DNA of 64,000 nucleotides from Aurantiochytrium sp. KH105 (taxonomy: Eukaryota > Sar > Bigyra > Thraustochytrida > Thraustochytriidae), in NCBI GenBank assembly GCA_003116975.1, contig BGKB01000013.1, forward strand, positions 372,001-436,000, in the 5' to 3' direction. Within the stretch, counting starts at the first letter, position 1; the number at the start of each line of letters is the position of its first letter. Shown one piece after another: positions 17,596 to 28,255 of the stretch. The position numbers and the translations under genes were made by a program. Below the pieces are notes generated by a model. The model had not been told where the DNA came from. It did no database searches and was given only the letters and a program-made list of their open reading frames with translations.

Positions 17596-20500
17596 TTAAC
17601 GCTTGTGGCGCTGTGCGCGGTACAGCTTGGCGTACGGGCCATTCTTGCCAAGAAGCTCCTTGTGAGTGCCCTTCTCGACAATATTGCCATGATGGACAAC
17701 AAAGATGATGTCGGAGCGCTCGATCGTCTTGAGTTTGTGAGCCACCGTAATGGTCGTGACGTTGCGATGCTCCATTAGTCGCTCGAGCGAGTTCTGAACG
17801 AAACGCTCGCTTACGTTGTCGAGCGCGGCGGTGGCCTCGTCAAGTAGGATCACATCAGCGCGACGAGCGCGCAGGAGCGCACGAGCAATGCACACGCGCT
17901 GCTTCTGCCCACCCGACAGCGACGAGCCATTCACCAAGGTTACAAAGTCGTCTGGGAGGTCACGGATGAAGCCAAGCGCATTCGCGTCACGAGCAACTTC
18001 CTGGATCTCATCGTCAGAGACACATGCGTCATCGGGCAACCCAAAGGTAATATTCTCCAAGATGGTGCCATTGATAAGCTTGGGCTCCTGCTCAACATAC
18101 GCCATCCGCGACCGCAACCAGCCCACGTTGGCCTCCTTGACGTCAATGCCGTGGAAGCGGACGCTGCCGCTCTGCACGTCGTAAAAGCGTTCAATGTTGG
18201 CCAGCGTCGTGGACTTGCCGCTACCGCTCATACCCACAAAAGCAATGTGTTTGCCCTGTGGAATCGTCAAACTCACGTTCTCCAGCACAGGGACGTCAGG
18301 TCGCGTCGGGTAGGCAAAGTTAACCTTGTCAAAGACGATGTCGCCACTCGTAGCCGCCTCCTCGCGGAGACCGTCCTCAGAGAAGGGGTCAATGCCCGAC
18401 TTGCGGTCCAAGACACTAAAGACGCTCGAAGCCGCAGCTGAGGCCTTGCCAACGTCCGGTGCCATGGCGCCCGCCTGGCCGGCCGAGACACCAGCAAAGA
18501 GAAGCAAGAAAACGGCGCGAAGTAGTTCGCTGAAGACAAACCCCTGCGTCTCAATGAGCACAGCCGTGTAGTAAAAGGCAATACCGTAAATGCAGAAAAT
18601 GACGCCCTGGCTAAAGCCCATTCCAAGACCAGCGAGGAGACCCTTGCGCACCGCCAGACGCGTCGGTCCATCCAAAAAGGAGTCGTAAAGCGAAACGACG
18701 CGCTTGCGGAGCGAAAAAGCAGTCACCGTGCGGATGCCAGAGATAGACTCTTGCAGCACTTGTCCAGCCTCGGCAAGTGCGGCTTCGTCTTGTTTCGCGA
18801 ACGTGGTCATGACGGCGAACTGGAGTCCGCCTCCAATTACGAGCAATGGAAAGAGCGCCAGCAAGACGAGAGTGAGGCGCCACGTGTACGAAAAGGCCAA
18901 CGCAAAAGTGAGGGCAATTGTCACGAGGTTCTGCACCGTCAGGGCCGCACGATCCGCAAGCGAGGCCTTGACAAGTGCAGCGTCGGTTGAAAGACGGGCT
19001 GCGAGGGCGCCCACAGAGTTCTTCTTGGCGTCAAAGAAGCCAATATCCTGCTTGAGCATCGACTCAAAGAGGGACGATCGAATACGGAGAGTCATACGTT
19101 CGGAAATGATTCCAAAGAAGGACAGCTGCACGTAGTTCATCACGAACGACGCGACGGCAATGGCAACAAAGTACAGTGCATATGTCCTTGCCTCCTCCTT
19201 GATCTGCGCCGATGTAGGGTAGTAGTAAACGTTGGCGAGTTCCACAAAGACGAGACTGAACATGGGCATGAGTGCACCGTTCGCCGCGGACGCGAGAACT
19301 GCCGGAATGTAAAGCAGTTTTTCCGGTGCGGAAAAGGCAAGAATGCGACGGAGCGGCACGGAGACGGATGGTTCATCGTCGTCCTCCTTTTCATTTCCTG
19401 CGTCAGCCCCGCCCCTCTTGGTAGACACCACACTCGAGCTTCCGATGCGCGATTCGGAATGCAAACGGTCTGCCTCGTTATCATGCTCGAGCTCCTGGTC
19501 AAAGCTGTCGTCTTCTTCGTCATCCTCATCGCCATGGTGCTCCGAGCGCTTGGCGGCTGAAAGAAGTGCAAAGTAGTGTCCCTTCTTCGCTACGAGCTGA
19601 TCGTGTGTACCTTGCTCCAGCATGCCCTCGCCCTCGCCCATCACAATAATGTTGTCGGCGTCACGAACAGTCGTCAAACGATGAGCGATCACGATTGTGG
19701 TTCTGTGCTGCGATGCGAGCAAGTCGTCGAGTGCGGCCTGCACCACACGCTCGGACTCCGAGTCAAGCGCCGAGGTCGCCTCGTCGAGGATCAAAAGCTG
19801 AGGGTTGCGAACCAGAGCACGGGCGATAGCGATGCGCTGTTTTTGCCCTCCCGAGAGCGTGCTGCCGCCTTCGCCAACGTAAGAGTCGAATCCATCTGTA
19901 AGCTCCATGATAAAGTCATATGCGTTGGCGGCCTTGGTGGCAGCAACGACTTCCTCGTGTGTGACTTCCGCTCCTTCGGGAGCGCCATAGACAATGTTTG
20001 CATAGATGCTCGTTGCGAAAAGAATGGGCTCTTGTGACACGAGCCCAATCGTGTTGCGAAGCCACGCCAAGTTCAGATCGCGGATGTCGGCGCCGTCGAG
20101 GGTGACACGTCCCTGCGTGGGATCATAGAAGCGCATCAAAAGCTGCGTGACGGTACTTTTGCCGCAACCAGAGCCACCCACCAGTGCCGTGGTCGTTCCC
20201 GGGGCGAATTTGAGATTGATACCTCGAAAGACCTTGACATCCGGCCGCGAGGGGTAGTGAAAGTGCACATCTTCCAGAGCGAGTGCGCCTTCGATTTCAT
20301 CGGGGATCTCTCCGGAGTCTCCGGTGGCATCGATTTCCGGCTCGCGCTCGATAATGTCGTAAATGCGCGCTGCCGCAGCTCGGCCATTCGTCAACGAGCT
20401 ATATGCCGGGGCGAGCTGGCCGAGCGACATGGCACCAATGAGGACGCCGAAGAAGGCGGCAAGAACACCGCCGCCATCAATGCAGTCCCCGGTGGCGGCG

Positions 20501-21690
20501 CAGCCACAGGCGCAAGCCAGGCAGTTGCAAACATCCGCGGCAACGTTAAAAGTGAAATCATTCTCGACGTCACTTGTTTGGCAGTAAAGACTGATGGCAG
20601 TGGCTGCGTCAATCGTGTTGCCAACGTAACATGCGGCATTGATGGCAGTGCTCGGCGGGAAAACCTCGGCGGCATCGGCGCGCGCCTGGAGCACGAGACG
20701 CGAGCCAAACCAGAAGGCGAGACCATACGCGCTGAACATGATCATGAGAGTAGCCCCCAGCGTAAGACCTTGAATATGGGCTTTACGAATTCCAATGGCC
20801 TCGGCTTTTTTAAGCTCGGCGTTGTAGCGGTTGAGCATGAAGCGTTGTTTCGAGTAGCTCGTGACTGTGCGGATAAGGGTAAAGGCTTCTTCGGCCATAC
20901 CTCCGGCTGTGGCGTATGCTCCGAGACCGCCCGAAGTGGCATCTGCGAGCAGTTTCGTCATGGCGTAGCCACAGGCGGCGAGGAGCGGGGTGACAGCCAC
21001 GATGACGAGAGTGAGCTGCCACGATTGGACAAAGCCCATGACGAAGCCACCGATAAACATGCAGACAAATTGGCTAAGCTCGCCAAGCTTGAGAATTCCC
21101 TCGCGAATCACGACAGTGTTCTCGCTAATGCTCGAGCTGAGCCCTCCCTTTGCGGACGCTTTGTCAAACCAGGTAATGTCTTGCTTGAGGATAGCATTCA
21201 GGTACAAACTGCGAATGCGCAGGGTGATGCGTTCGGAAGCCATGGTAAAGCATGCAATCTGCAGGAATCCGGCCACAAAGGAACTAGCACCTACGATACC
21301 AAAGAACATGAGATACTTGCGTCCAGCAGCCATGATGTCGGCCCCGGCCGCATTGAAGTCGTTGAAGAGATCTCCCAGAAAGATGGCAAAGAGAGGCATA
21401 GCGACACCCAGTCCAGCGCCACCAATCAATCCCAAAAGGATGAGCACATAGTCTTTGGAATCGGCGTACCGGAAGAACTTGACGCAGCTCACGACGCCGT
21501 AGTTTTTTTCATCGTCGTCGTCGTCCTCGTTTTCATTCTTTCCCCCGCTGTTCTCTGTTTGCACGTCGACCGTCGTTTCGTCCTGGTCCTCGTCCTCTTC
21601 CTCTTCTTCTTGCTTGCGGCTTTCGAGATCCTCCTCCTCGCCCGGGAGCGCCGACGCCGGCACGAGCGAGTTCTTCTTGACCTCGCCCAT
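17596..21690 (-). CDS. Full-length ABC transporter, ABCB/MDR (P-glycoprotein) type
   Basis: The protein is 1,364 residues with TMD-NBD-TMD-NBD order, the usual length for eukaryotic full ABCB exporters of lipids and drugs at the plasma or vacuolar membrane. The N-terminus is acidic and Glu/Asp-rich (about 80 residues). NBD1 has Walker A GGSGCGKST, signature LSGGQKQRIAIARAL and Walker B LLILDEATSALD, followed by a His switch (VIAHRLTTV). NBD2 has GMSGSGKST, LSGGQKQRVCIARALL, ILLDEATAALD and AHKLKTI. Both catalytic sites therefore look intact. The first TMD carries an unusual Cys-rich loop (VCNCLACACGCAATGDC) between helices, which could be extracellular and disulfide-bonded. An acidic linker (GDEDDEEDDSFDQ) joins the halves and is a likely regulatory segment. 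It is a single exon with a clear ATG start. The substrate cannot be told from sequence. Confidence 0.95.
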   Translation of the reverse strand: MGEVKKNSLVPASALPGEEEDLESRKQEEEEEDEDQDETTVDVQTENSGGKNENEDDDDDEKNYGVVSCVKFFRYADSKDYVLILLGLIGGAGLGVAMPLFAIFLGDLFNDFNAAGADIMAAGRKYLMFFGIVGASSFVAGFLQIACFTMASERITLRIRSLYLNAILKQDITWFDKASAKGGLSSSISENTVVIREGILKLGELSQFVCMFIGGFVMGFVQSWQLTLVIVAVTPLLAACGYAMTKLLADATSGGLGAYATAGGMAEEAFTLIRTVTSYSKQRFMLNRYNAELKKAEAIGIRKAHIQGLTLGATLMIMFSAYGLAFWFGSRLVLQARADAAEVFPPSTAINAACYVGNTIDAATAISLYCQTSDVENDFTFNVAADVCNCLACACGCAATGDCIDGGGVLAAFFGVLIGAMSLGQLAPAYSSLTNGRAAAARIYDIIEREPEIDATGDSGEIPDEIEGALALEDVHFHYPSRPDVKVFRGINLKFAPGTTTALVGGSGCGKSTVTQLLMRFYDPTQGRVTLDGADIRDLNLAWLRNTIGLVSQEPILFATSIYANIVYGAPEGAEVTHEEVVAATKAANAYDFIMELTDGFDSYVGEGGSTLSGGQKQRIAIARALVRNPQLLILDEATSALDSESERVVQAALDDLLASQHRTTIVIAHRLTTVRDADNIIVMGEGEGMLEQGTHDQLVAKKGHYFALLSAAKRSEHHGDEDDEEDDSFDQELEHDNEADRLHSESRIGSSSVVSTKRGGADAGNEKEDDDEPSVSVPLRRILAFSAPEKLLYIPAVLASAANGALMPMFSLVFVELANVYYYPTSAQIKEEARTYALYFVAIAVASFVMNYVQLSFFGIISERMTLRIRSSLFESMLKQDIGFFDAKKNSVGALAARLSTDAALVKASLADRAALTVQNLVTIALTFALAFSYTWRLTLVLLALFPLLVIGGGLQFAVMTTFAKQDEAALAEAGQVLQESISGIRTVTAFSLRKRVVSLYDSFLDGPTRLAVRKGLLAGLGMGFSQGVIFCIYGIAFYYTAVLIETQGFVFSELLRAVFLLLFAGVSAGQAGAMAPDVGKASAAASSVFSVLDRKSGIDPFSEDGLREEAATSGDIVFDKVNFAYPTRPDVPVLENVSLTIPQGKHIAFVGMSGSGKSTTLANIERFYDVQSGSVRFHGIDVKEANVGWLRSRMAYVEQEPKLINGTILENITFGLPDDACVSDDEIQEVARDANALGFIRDLPDDFVTLVNGSSLSGGQKQRVCIARALLRARRADVILLDEATAALDNVSERFVQNSLERLMEHRNVTTITVAHKLKTIERSDIIFVVHHGNIVEKGTHKELLGKNGPYAKLYRAQRHKR

Positions 21691-22287
21691 CCTGCGTGCC
21701 GTCGTCCTTGGTCACTTCTCCGTCCTTTCCTCTCCGCCTTCCTCTTCTCTTCTCTTCTCTTCTGTTCTGCTCTCTCCCCGCTCCGCTCGTCCTCCGCGCG
21801 GTTGGTGGTCTGCCCGCCGGCCTCCGCCGCCGCCTCGCCGCGAAGGGGTTTTGCTTGCAGGCTTTGCGACAGCGCCGCGGCGCGCGTTGTCGCTGCCCGC
21901 ACGTGTCGCGCCTCTCGCTCGCAGTGTGTGCAGGCAGGCATGCACCTTCGTCACGCCCTCCACTTTCAACGGGCCGTCCGCGCGAGAGAGGGAGTATTCT
22001 TTCCTCTCCCTCGACCTTCGACCGCTGCCATCATCGTCATCGTCGGGGGGAACAGCATCACCAGCATCGTCAAGATCTGACAGCTTCCTCGCGGCGCTGC
22101 CGTGCGAGCGTCGTGTCGTACGCTCGCGCAGCCGTACGCCGAAACCGTCATGTGCGCGTGGGACGTTTCCGGCCTCGTCTGGCGCACGGGACGGGCTATC
22201 GACGAGGTCGAGACTGATACCTTCTGCACCGCCACCACCACCACCACCACCAGGGTGAGGGCGGACGACTGAAGCGAGATCGTCGCT

Positions 22288-22350
22288 ATGGAATGGAATG
22301 GAATGGAATGGAATGGAATGGAATAGAATGGAATGGAATAGAATGGAATG
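22288..22350. repeat. (TGGAA)n satellite-like pentamer array, copy 1
   Basis: About twelve pentamers ATGGA/TGGAA with two ATAGA variants. The unit is the same, and in the same orientation, as the array at 38378-38464. Confidence 0.9.
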
Positions 22351-22554
22351 CTCCTCCAGTGGAATGAATACCTTCCCGTCCCTGACGGCGGTCGGGAGGT
22401 CCGGCGCGTGCCGTTTCGGCAATCACTCACATTCATGTGTACTGCTGGTAACGTGCAACACCGCGCACTAGGCCCGGGCTCAAGAGCGATTACGACAAAA
22501 TCGCCCGCGCAAATGTCGCACGACTGCGACTCGAGCCAGCGCGGCGCAGGAGCA

Positions 22555-22585
22555 GGGAGGGAAGGGAAGGGAAGGGAAGGGAAGG
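22555..22585. repeat. (GGGAA)n pentamer array
   Basis: Five to six units of GGGAA/GGAAG, close to the TGGAA array. Confidence 0.85.
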
Positions 22586-23046
22586 ATGAGCACTGGAAGG
22601 ATGAGCACTGGCACGAATAAAGATGGGGAACTCACACAGCTTGGCGAGGATCGTAAAGTCGATGGATGAATGGATGGCGTTGCGGCTGGACTCGGATGGC
22701 GTAATAAAGGGGCATGTCATGCTATGCACCAAGAGGGTGCTTCGAAGAACAACGAACTGCGAAGGTGGTGCTGGCTGCGGGGTATACTGTCGATTGACCG
22801 TTTGTCGTGCGAACATGGCGAGAAACGATGTATGGATTGATGTAGTAAGGGCGCGAAAGATGGTGAAGGACAATCATGAAAGAAAGAAAGAAAGAAAGAA
22901 CGAGAGGAAGGAAGATAGATGATAGTCAAGTTAGTAGGTTGATCGAGTGATGATAATAATGGTCAGCATAGAGATTTTTTGGTCAGCTCACTTGCTCACT
23001 TGCTTTCTTGCCTGCTCATTTTTTTCAATTGCAATAGAGGATCAGA

Positions 23047-25251
23047 TCAGTTGCGGTCCTCCTCATCTGGATCGTCATCGTCGTCGGATGCAGCATGATC
23101 GACATCAACATCTCCATGTCGGCGCGCATCCGCCAGTGCGGCGGGATTGTCCCTGGTCATGCTCGTTATTCTAGTCCAATAGGAGGTGATGCGTTTGACA
23201 GAAGCCTGCCCAGACCGCGTGGCCAGAGGGTCGAGACTCTTGACGGTACGCACAAGGCCACGCCACGTGAAAAAGCTCGTCAAGACGTCGTTTCCAATGG
23301 ACAAGACGCCCCGTCGAAAATCCTCGAAAGTGATCTCGCCCATAGAATCAGCATCATGGTCAGCAGATGAGGCACCTGCAGCGACCTCGGGGTCAATGTT
23401 GTCTCGTGACGGGGTCCTTGCCTCGTCACTAAACACAGTGGCGAGATCGCTGGCCAGCATGTTCTTGGCCTGACGGCTGTTGATACTCTCGTAGCTCGCA
23501 ATGAGTCGAAGCACCTTGGCATAACCTTTCGCGGACAGAGATCCCGGCGAGGCATCGCGACCATCGGCCATGAAGTTGAAGACACTCTGGAGAACTCGCT
23601 CGCGTGCACCTTTGACGGCGATGACGGAAAGTCCAACGACAATTTCGTCAATCTGCACCATTGGCTCTGCCATGGCCTCCTCAAAGGGGCTATGCGAGGC
23701 GTCGTCGTCCGGATCGAGTGTCTGCTGCGTCTCGGATACTTGGGCATCGTTGGTGTCGGGCTCCCTGCGGAGCGCGGTGGCAGAATAGACGCGACCGCCA
23801 ACGTTTGTCGTACCGCTGCGAGCCAGGAGAACGTCAAAGATCTCGCCAGCAGGCAGCGATCCAAGGCCGACACCCCGCATGAGACTGACGAACTCGTCAC
23901 GTGTCAAGCTGCCGCGCCAGCGCATGGGCTGCAATGCCCTTAGAATACGCATGAGTTCCTTGGCTGTGAGCCCCGACGCGTGCGCTGTGTTTTCCAACAA
24001 GCCCATGAGGGCCAGACGCATGTCATCCGTTGTCTGACTCATAATGTGCTGTGCGACAACCCCAATCTTGCGACGATCGTTGAATTTGCGCAAGTCCACC
24101 AGAGTCCCGGCAAGCTGCCGTGTAGCCGCAGAGATGCTTGACGTGTACATCCATGGATGACGGACCGCCTCGTCGAGAGTGATGCGCGTGGAGGGGTCGA
24201 CGTCGAGCATGCGCTCGACGAGATCCTTGGCCGAGTCTGAGACGCTGTCCCAATGCGGGCCATGCAGGCTAAAGGCGCCCGTCTTTGTTGCATTAATCTG
24301 TTCTGCGGCATTGCGACCCCGAAAGGGCTGTCTGCCGACAAGCAGGATAAACAGAATGACACCAAGAGAGAAAACGTCACAAGCGGGCTCGTACTCTTTG
24401 CAAATGAGAATCTCGGGCGCCACGTAGCCCAGCGTGCCAACGTACTCGAGGCTTCGATGCGGGTCACGGCTGCCGAGTTCTAACGCTAGACCAAAGTCCA
24501 TGAGTTTGAGATTGGCGCTATCGTCCTTGGTCTGAAAGACGAGGTTTTCGGGTTTGAGGTCGCGATGGATGATGCCTTGCGCGTGCAACGCCCGGACCGT
24601 GCGTGTGACTCTACTCATGATGGTGCGAGCGTCGCGTTCCGTATAGTGTTTGCGCTGTACAATTCGATCAAAGAGCTCCCCACCCTCGAGAAATTCCATG
24701 ACGATGCAGATGCGCTCGCGCTCGCGTACGACCTCGATTATTTGCACAAAACTAGAGTCCAGCTCGGGCATGTCTTCGCAAATGCGTTCCATAATGTAGA
24801 TCTCGTTCTCTACAATATCGTGCATCTCGAGATCAAAATCCTCTACGGCCATGACCTTGATCGCGACGGTGTTTCCGGTCGATCGCTGAACCGCTCTGTA
24901 CACGCGCGAGTAGCCGCCCTTGCCCACCTCGCTGCGGATGCTGTAATCATCGTAGATTGTACGCGGCTTATTGCTTGATGCGACAGTCCCTTCGGTTCTT
25001 GCCTCGGCCTCGTGCTCACGAGCTGCGCCCGCCTCGCGCCTCCTGTGCGGCACGTTCGCCGCGTCGTTCTCGTCGTTCTCGTCGTCGTTCTCGCTGGGGT
25101 GTTGTTCGTGGATTTTTGCGCCGTGCTCAGCGTCGGCCTCGTCTTGACGTTCTCGGCGCTGGCGCTCCTCGCGCTCGGCTTGCTTTCGCTGCGCTTCGCG
25201 CTGGACCTTGACGGACCGCCGCTGCCACGCCGGCAGCCACGACCTTCGCAT
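23047..25251 (-). CDS. CaMK-group serine/threonine protein kinase with CDPK-like C-terminal region
   Basis: The protein is 734 residues. The N-terminus (about 1-100) is a charged coiled-coil-like stretch (REAQRKQAEREERQRRERQ) and an acidic part. The kinase domain spans about 103-365: GKGGYSRVY (Gly loop), VAIK with Lys132, HRDLKPEN with Asp231, MDFG with Asp252, and TLGYVAPE. All catalytic residues are kept and the CaMK feel is clear (GGELFDRIV). Downstream, RRKIGVVAQHIMSQ... and the following helices are laid out like the junction and EF-hand lobe of calcium-dependent protein kinases, but I see no intact DxDxDG calcium loop, so calcium binding is doubtful. The last 60 residues are acidic. 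Substrates are unknown. It is one exon. Confidence 0.88.
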   Translation of the reverse strand: MRRSWLPAWQRRSVKVQREAQRKQAEREERQRRERQDEADAEHGAKIHEQHPSENDDENDENDAANVPHRRREAGAAREHEAEARTEGTVASSNKPRTIYDDYSIRSEVGKGGYSRVYRAVQRSTGNTVAIKVMAVEDFDLEMHDIVENEIYIMERICEDMPELDSSFVQIIEVVRERERICIVMEFLEGGELFDRIVQRKHYTERDARTIMSRVTRTVRALHAQGIIHRDLKPENLVFQTKDDSANLKLMDFGLALELGSRDPHRSLEYVGTLGYVAPEILICKEYEPACDVFSLGVILFILLVGRQPFRGRNAAEQINATKTGAFSLHGPHWDSVSDSAKDLVERMLDVDPSTRITLDEAVRHPWMYTSSISAATRQLAGTLVDLRKFNDRRKIGVVAQHIMSQTTDDMRLALMGLLENTAHASGLTAKELMRILRALQPMRWRGSLTRDEFVSLMRGVGLGSLPAGEIFDVLLARSGTTNVGGRVYSATALRREPDTNDAQVSETQQTLDPDDDASHSPFEEAMAEPMVQIDEIVVGLSVIAVKGARERVLQSVFNFMADGRDASPGSLSAKGYAKVLRLIASYESINSRQAKNMLASDLATVFSDEARTPSRDNIDPEVAAGASSADHDADSMGEITFEDFRRGVLSIGNDVLTSFFTWRGLVRTVKSLDPLATRSGQASVKRITSYWTRITSMTRDNPAALADARRHGDVDVDHAASDDDDDPDEEDRN

Positions 25252-26352
25252 GGCCGCCCGCGTGCAAAGGTCTCTCGTCCTTCCTAGCTTGCGTGCTCAC
25301 AACGATTGTTCTCAGCGTCGCGGGCTGACCTTGTTGAGCTTTTGCTCAACGCGCTCCTGCTTCTGCTTCTGCTCCCGCTTCACCTCGAGCGCGCTGTCGC
25401 CCTTGTCCTCCTGCGAGCCTCGCAGGCCGAGGTCTTCCTCGCGTCCAGGTTGCGTGTTTATGGGCACCGAGCTCGCGTGCACGTGCCGCCTCTTTAGGGG
25501 CGCGTACACACGCTCTCTCTCTCTGCGACGTCGTCGCGTCGCGTTGCGGTCTGCTGCTGCTGCAGCCGCTGCTACTGTCGCGGCCGCGCGCGCCAGAGCG
25601 CTGCGCCTCCTCTCCTCCGCGTCGCGGCGCGTCTCGATGTTGGCGCATCTGCTGGCGCGAGCTCGCGCCACGGACCGGGTATGGGACGGTAGGTACTCTA
25701 TAGTGTGCTTTGCGCCAGGGCTTGTCATCCCCTTTCTTGTCTTGTCTTGACCAGAGACGCAGAGGCCGTCTCGCTCGACCTCCGGCGAGGCCCGGTACGG
25801 AGCGAGGGCTGCCTGGCTCGCGTGGACTGGCATGCGAGGCCGCAAACTTCTCTCTCGGGAGCGAGTTCACGGCCGCGAGCATCCCGTCGCTGGCGGCCTG
25901 GCCTTGCCTCGCTGTGGCCAAGTACGACGATTGAACATGTCGTGGGTGGCGGCGAAGCCCAACGCAAACGCGAACTTCCCCAACTCGACGAGGGCAGCGT
26001 GAGAGGTCACGAGGTGGATTCCTCTGGGATCCAACGTCCGCGAGCTCAACGAGGATTTTCCTGCCAGCACGAAGTGGTCACGGGGATATACTTGTGACTT
26101 GATGTCGTGATGTGACTCGAGGCACTGACTGCACTCTGCAAGGCGGACGTTCTCAAGAGAGAACCGTTGGGCCACTTTGTTTTTCCAGGTCCTTCGTCTA
26201 AGCGGAAAGCGCGACCGTCGCTGGTGAGCAGTTCTGGGACGAAAAATAGCGAGCAAGCGAGCGAGCGAGCGAGCGAGTAGACGAGCGGACACGCGACCCG
26301 TCGGGGTCTTGATCCTTTTCCTGGGCCCAAGGCGCCGGCGGAGCGAGACAAC
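25252..26352. promoter_or_regulatory. Divergent spacer, kinase / 614-residue protein
   Basis: 1.1 kb between outward-facing genes. It includes a CT-rich run near 25511-25524, CTGCTG triplets near 25551-25575 and GCGAGCGAGCGAGC at about 26250-26280. The frames here lack protein-like composition. Confidence 0.4.
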
Positions 26353-28197
26353 ATGGCGTCGCAGGAGATGGCACCCAGCACGCCCGAGGCCGGGAAGCAG
26401 CGGGCCTGGGGCGTTGACACCTACGGCAAGTGGGACAACCTGGACTCGGACTCGGACTCGGACGAACGCGAAGAGGCCAAAGGCGAGGGCGATCTCGCGC
26501 GCGCAACCGCTACATCGACCTCGAAAACTTTGCCAAAGGATGGCGCGAGACCGGCGCAACAGCATGCTACTCACTTTGACTTTGGCGATGGCAAGCTCGA
26601 CATTCTGGAGAACAACCTTGCAACAGAGCTTCTTGAAGAGGCCACGAGGAAGCGTATTCGCAGTTTAGACCAAGGCAAGTCCGAGATATGGCAGGTTGTC
26701 GTGCGCAAGCTGCGCGTGTGGAGCGCATCCAGCGAAATCGTGAGCGAAACGGGAGAGCCGCGGCCTTGCCGACCCTTTGCAGTGACGATTTCATGCCTCT
26801 ATCCGGAGGGGCGTCTCTTGGCCCAACATTTGTGCGACCCACCGGAGCGTCCTCCGCAAGGACCCCAAGTTTTCCAACTTTTGGCTCGCGCTTTCCTGAA
26901 CCCTACCGCGGGAGCACAGCGTAGGCCCAAGGCAGTCACCTTTGCTGATGTAGGTCTTGCTGGTGCGCTCTATCGAGGCCTTGAATCGCTCGGCATCGAG
27001 ACAAGCCAGCTTTCAGAGTCGGAAGGCCTCGACGAGGTCGTCGCCAAATTCAGCACATTGCTGGTGCAAAAGGACATTGCCTCGATCGGCCCGACGAGCG
27101 GAAACCCAGGGCTTCTTGCATCTCTTCCATCAAAAACTGGCATATCTACTTTGCGATCCGTGTATGCTGCGGCAGCCGATCTTGCGCGCGCTGCTCCATG
27201 GAAAGCGTGGCATGAACGGCGCCTGTTCAAGCTCAGTGTAAGCAAGGACCCGCTCGCGAGTAACGGGAATGCATATCTTTCTGTGTTGGGTCGAGATGGT
27301 GGTGGAACCTTCGGCTTGGCACTTTTCTTTTCAAAGCTCGACGCAGAAGCGCGTCTCGTCCCAGAAGGCGAAAAGTTATACACAAGACCGGAAGAGCCAC
27401 GATGCGCGTTTACCGGCCAAAGCGAGAAAGACTTGGGGCATGCGCTGAAGCGGACCAAACCGCGCAAGATGGACCTTCGCACGGGCAAAGAACTCGTCTA
27501 TGCGGATGCAAACGCCTTGCGCAGCCATTGGCCGGCTGTGCGCAAATTTGCAATTGCATTAGACGAAGTCGAAGCAGGCCGCGCGCGGGGGCGCAAGTAC
27601 TGGCTTGGCAAAGAGGCCACGATTCTCTTTGAGGACGCGACACTTCTTCCATTCGATGACCTCGACAGTATCGACAAGGAAGGCTTTGCGGTGGTATCGG
27701 CCGAAGAAGCGCCGACGCTCGGCAAACAACGCTTTCCAGTCTTTCTCCATTTCAAGGATGGATCGCCTGTCACCATGAATGAAGAAGTTCTCGCGTGGCT
27801 GGAGCGTGCTGCTCGTGTCACAGAGTCTCTCTTTCGTGACGGTGCCTGGGAGGCCTCGCCTCCTTTTGCGACGCGCGTCGAGATCACCCTTGAGGGTGGC
27901 GAGAGCGAAACATTGGATGTGGAGGCCTGTCCACTTTTCCTCGAGTCCGAAGCACGAGCGGCCATGGAAGCAAGAGATGGTGTGCAGGAATCTGACACTG
28001 AGCAAAATCAAGAGGTAGAAAAGTCGACGAATGCAGTGGCATCGCCATGTGCGTCCCCAGTTGCATCGGGACGAGTTTCGGAAGACGCGTATGCTCATTG
28101 TGATGCAAATGAGGAAACGTCTGACTCGTTACAGAACGAAGCATCGCAACCCGCAAATTCGGCCGCTTCGCCGCAGAAAGCTTGTGCAATCAGCTAA
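26353..28197 (+). CDS. Unknown 614-residue cytosolic protein
   Basis: The gene begins with ATG 26353 (MASQEMAPSTPEAGKQ) and runs uninterrupted. Residues 22-55 hold WGVDTYGKWDNL followed by an acidic Ser/Asp run. The rest is well-mixed globular sequence, for example RPKAVTFADVGLAGALYRGLESLGIE and RRLFKLSVSKDPLASNGNAYLSVLG. These two strings faintly recall the plant/bacterial DUF6930 and DUF7309 families, in which a conserved DxxL...L.....I unit is followed by a domain often found with SEC-C or MYND fingers. This is a weak, memory-based guess. No signal peptide, membrane helix or Cys cluster is seen. The C-terminal 80 residues are Glu/Ser/Ala-rich and look disordered. Codon use and the lack of any competing frame make it a sound gene of unknown role. 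Confidence 0.75.
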   Translation: MASQEMAPSTPEAGKQRAWGVDTYGKWDNLDSDSDSDEREEAKGEGDLARATATSTSKTLPKDGARPAQQHATHFDFGDGKLDILENNLATELLEEATRKRIRSLDQGKSEIWQVVVRKLRVWSASSEIVSETGEPRPCRPFAVTISCLYPEGRLLAQHLCDPPERPPQGPQVFQLLARAFLNPTAGAQRRPKAVTFADVGLAGALYRGLESLGIETSQLSESEGLDEVVAKFSTLLVQKDIASIGPTSGNPGLLASLPSKTGISTLRSVYAAAADLARAAPWKAWHERRLFKLSVSKDPLASNGNAYLSVLGRDGGGTFGLALFFSKLDAEARLVPEGEKLYTRPEEPRCAFTGQSEKDLGHALKRTKPRKMDLRTGKELVYADANALRSHWPAVRKFAIALDEVEAGRARGRKYWLGKEATILFEDATLLPFDDLDSIDKEGFAVVSAEEAPTLGKQRFPVFLHFKDGSPVTMNEEVLAWLERAARVTESLFRDGAWEASPPFATRVEITLEGGESETLDVEACPLFLESEARAAMEARDGVQESDTEQNQEVEKSTNAVASPCASPVASGRVSEDAYAHCDANEETSDSLQNEASQPANSAASPQKACAIS

Positions 28198-28255
28198 AAA
28201 AGTATCAGTGCGACAAATTAACCATGCTTGAGGCCGTGTTTGCAGCTTTGCTGAC

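Larger units (their letters stand above)
21691..23046. other. 1.36-kb intergenic region with several simple repeats
   Basis: It holds the ABC-gene promoter and the kinase-gene 3' end. It carries TTCTC pentamers near 21741-21765, CAC triplets at 22234-22251, (TGGAA)n at 22288-22350, (GGGAA)n at 22555-22585 and (GAAA)n near 22878-22898. I see no gene. Confidence 0.6.

Noticed and set aside
20257-22080. 607-codon plus-strand frame
   Set aside because: It is antisense to the ABC transporter, whose motifs are perfect. It is open only because of GC-rich codon bias.
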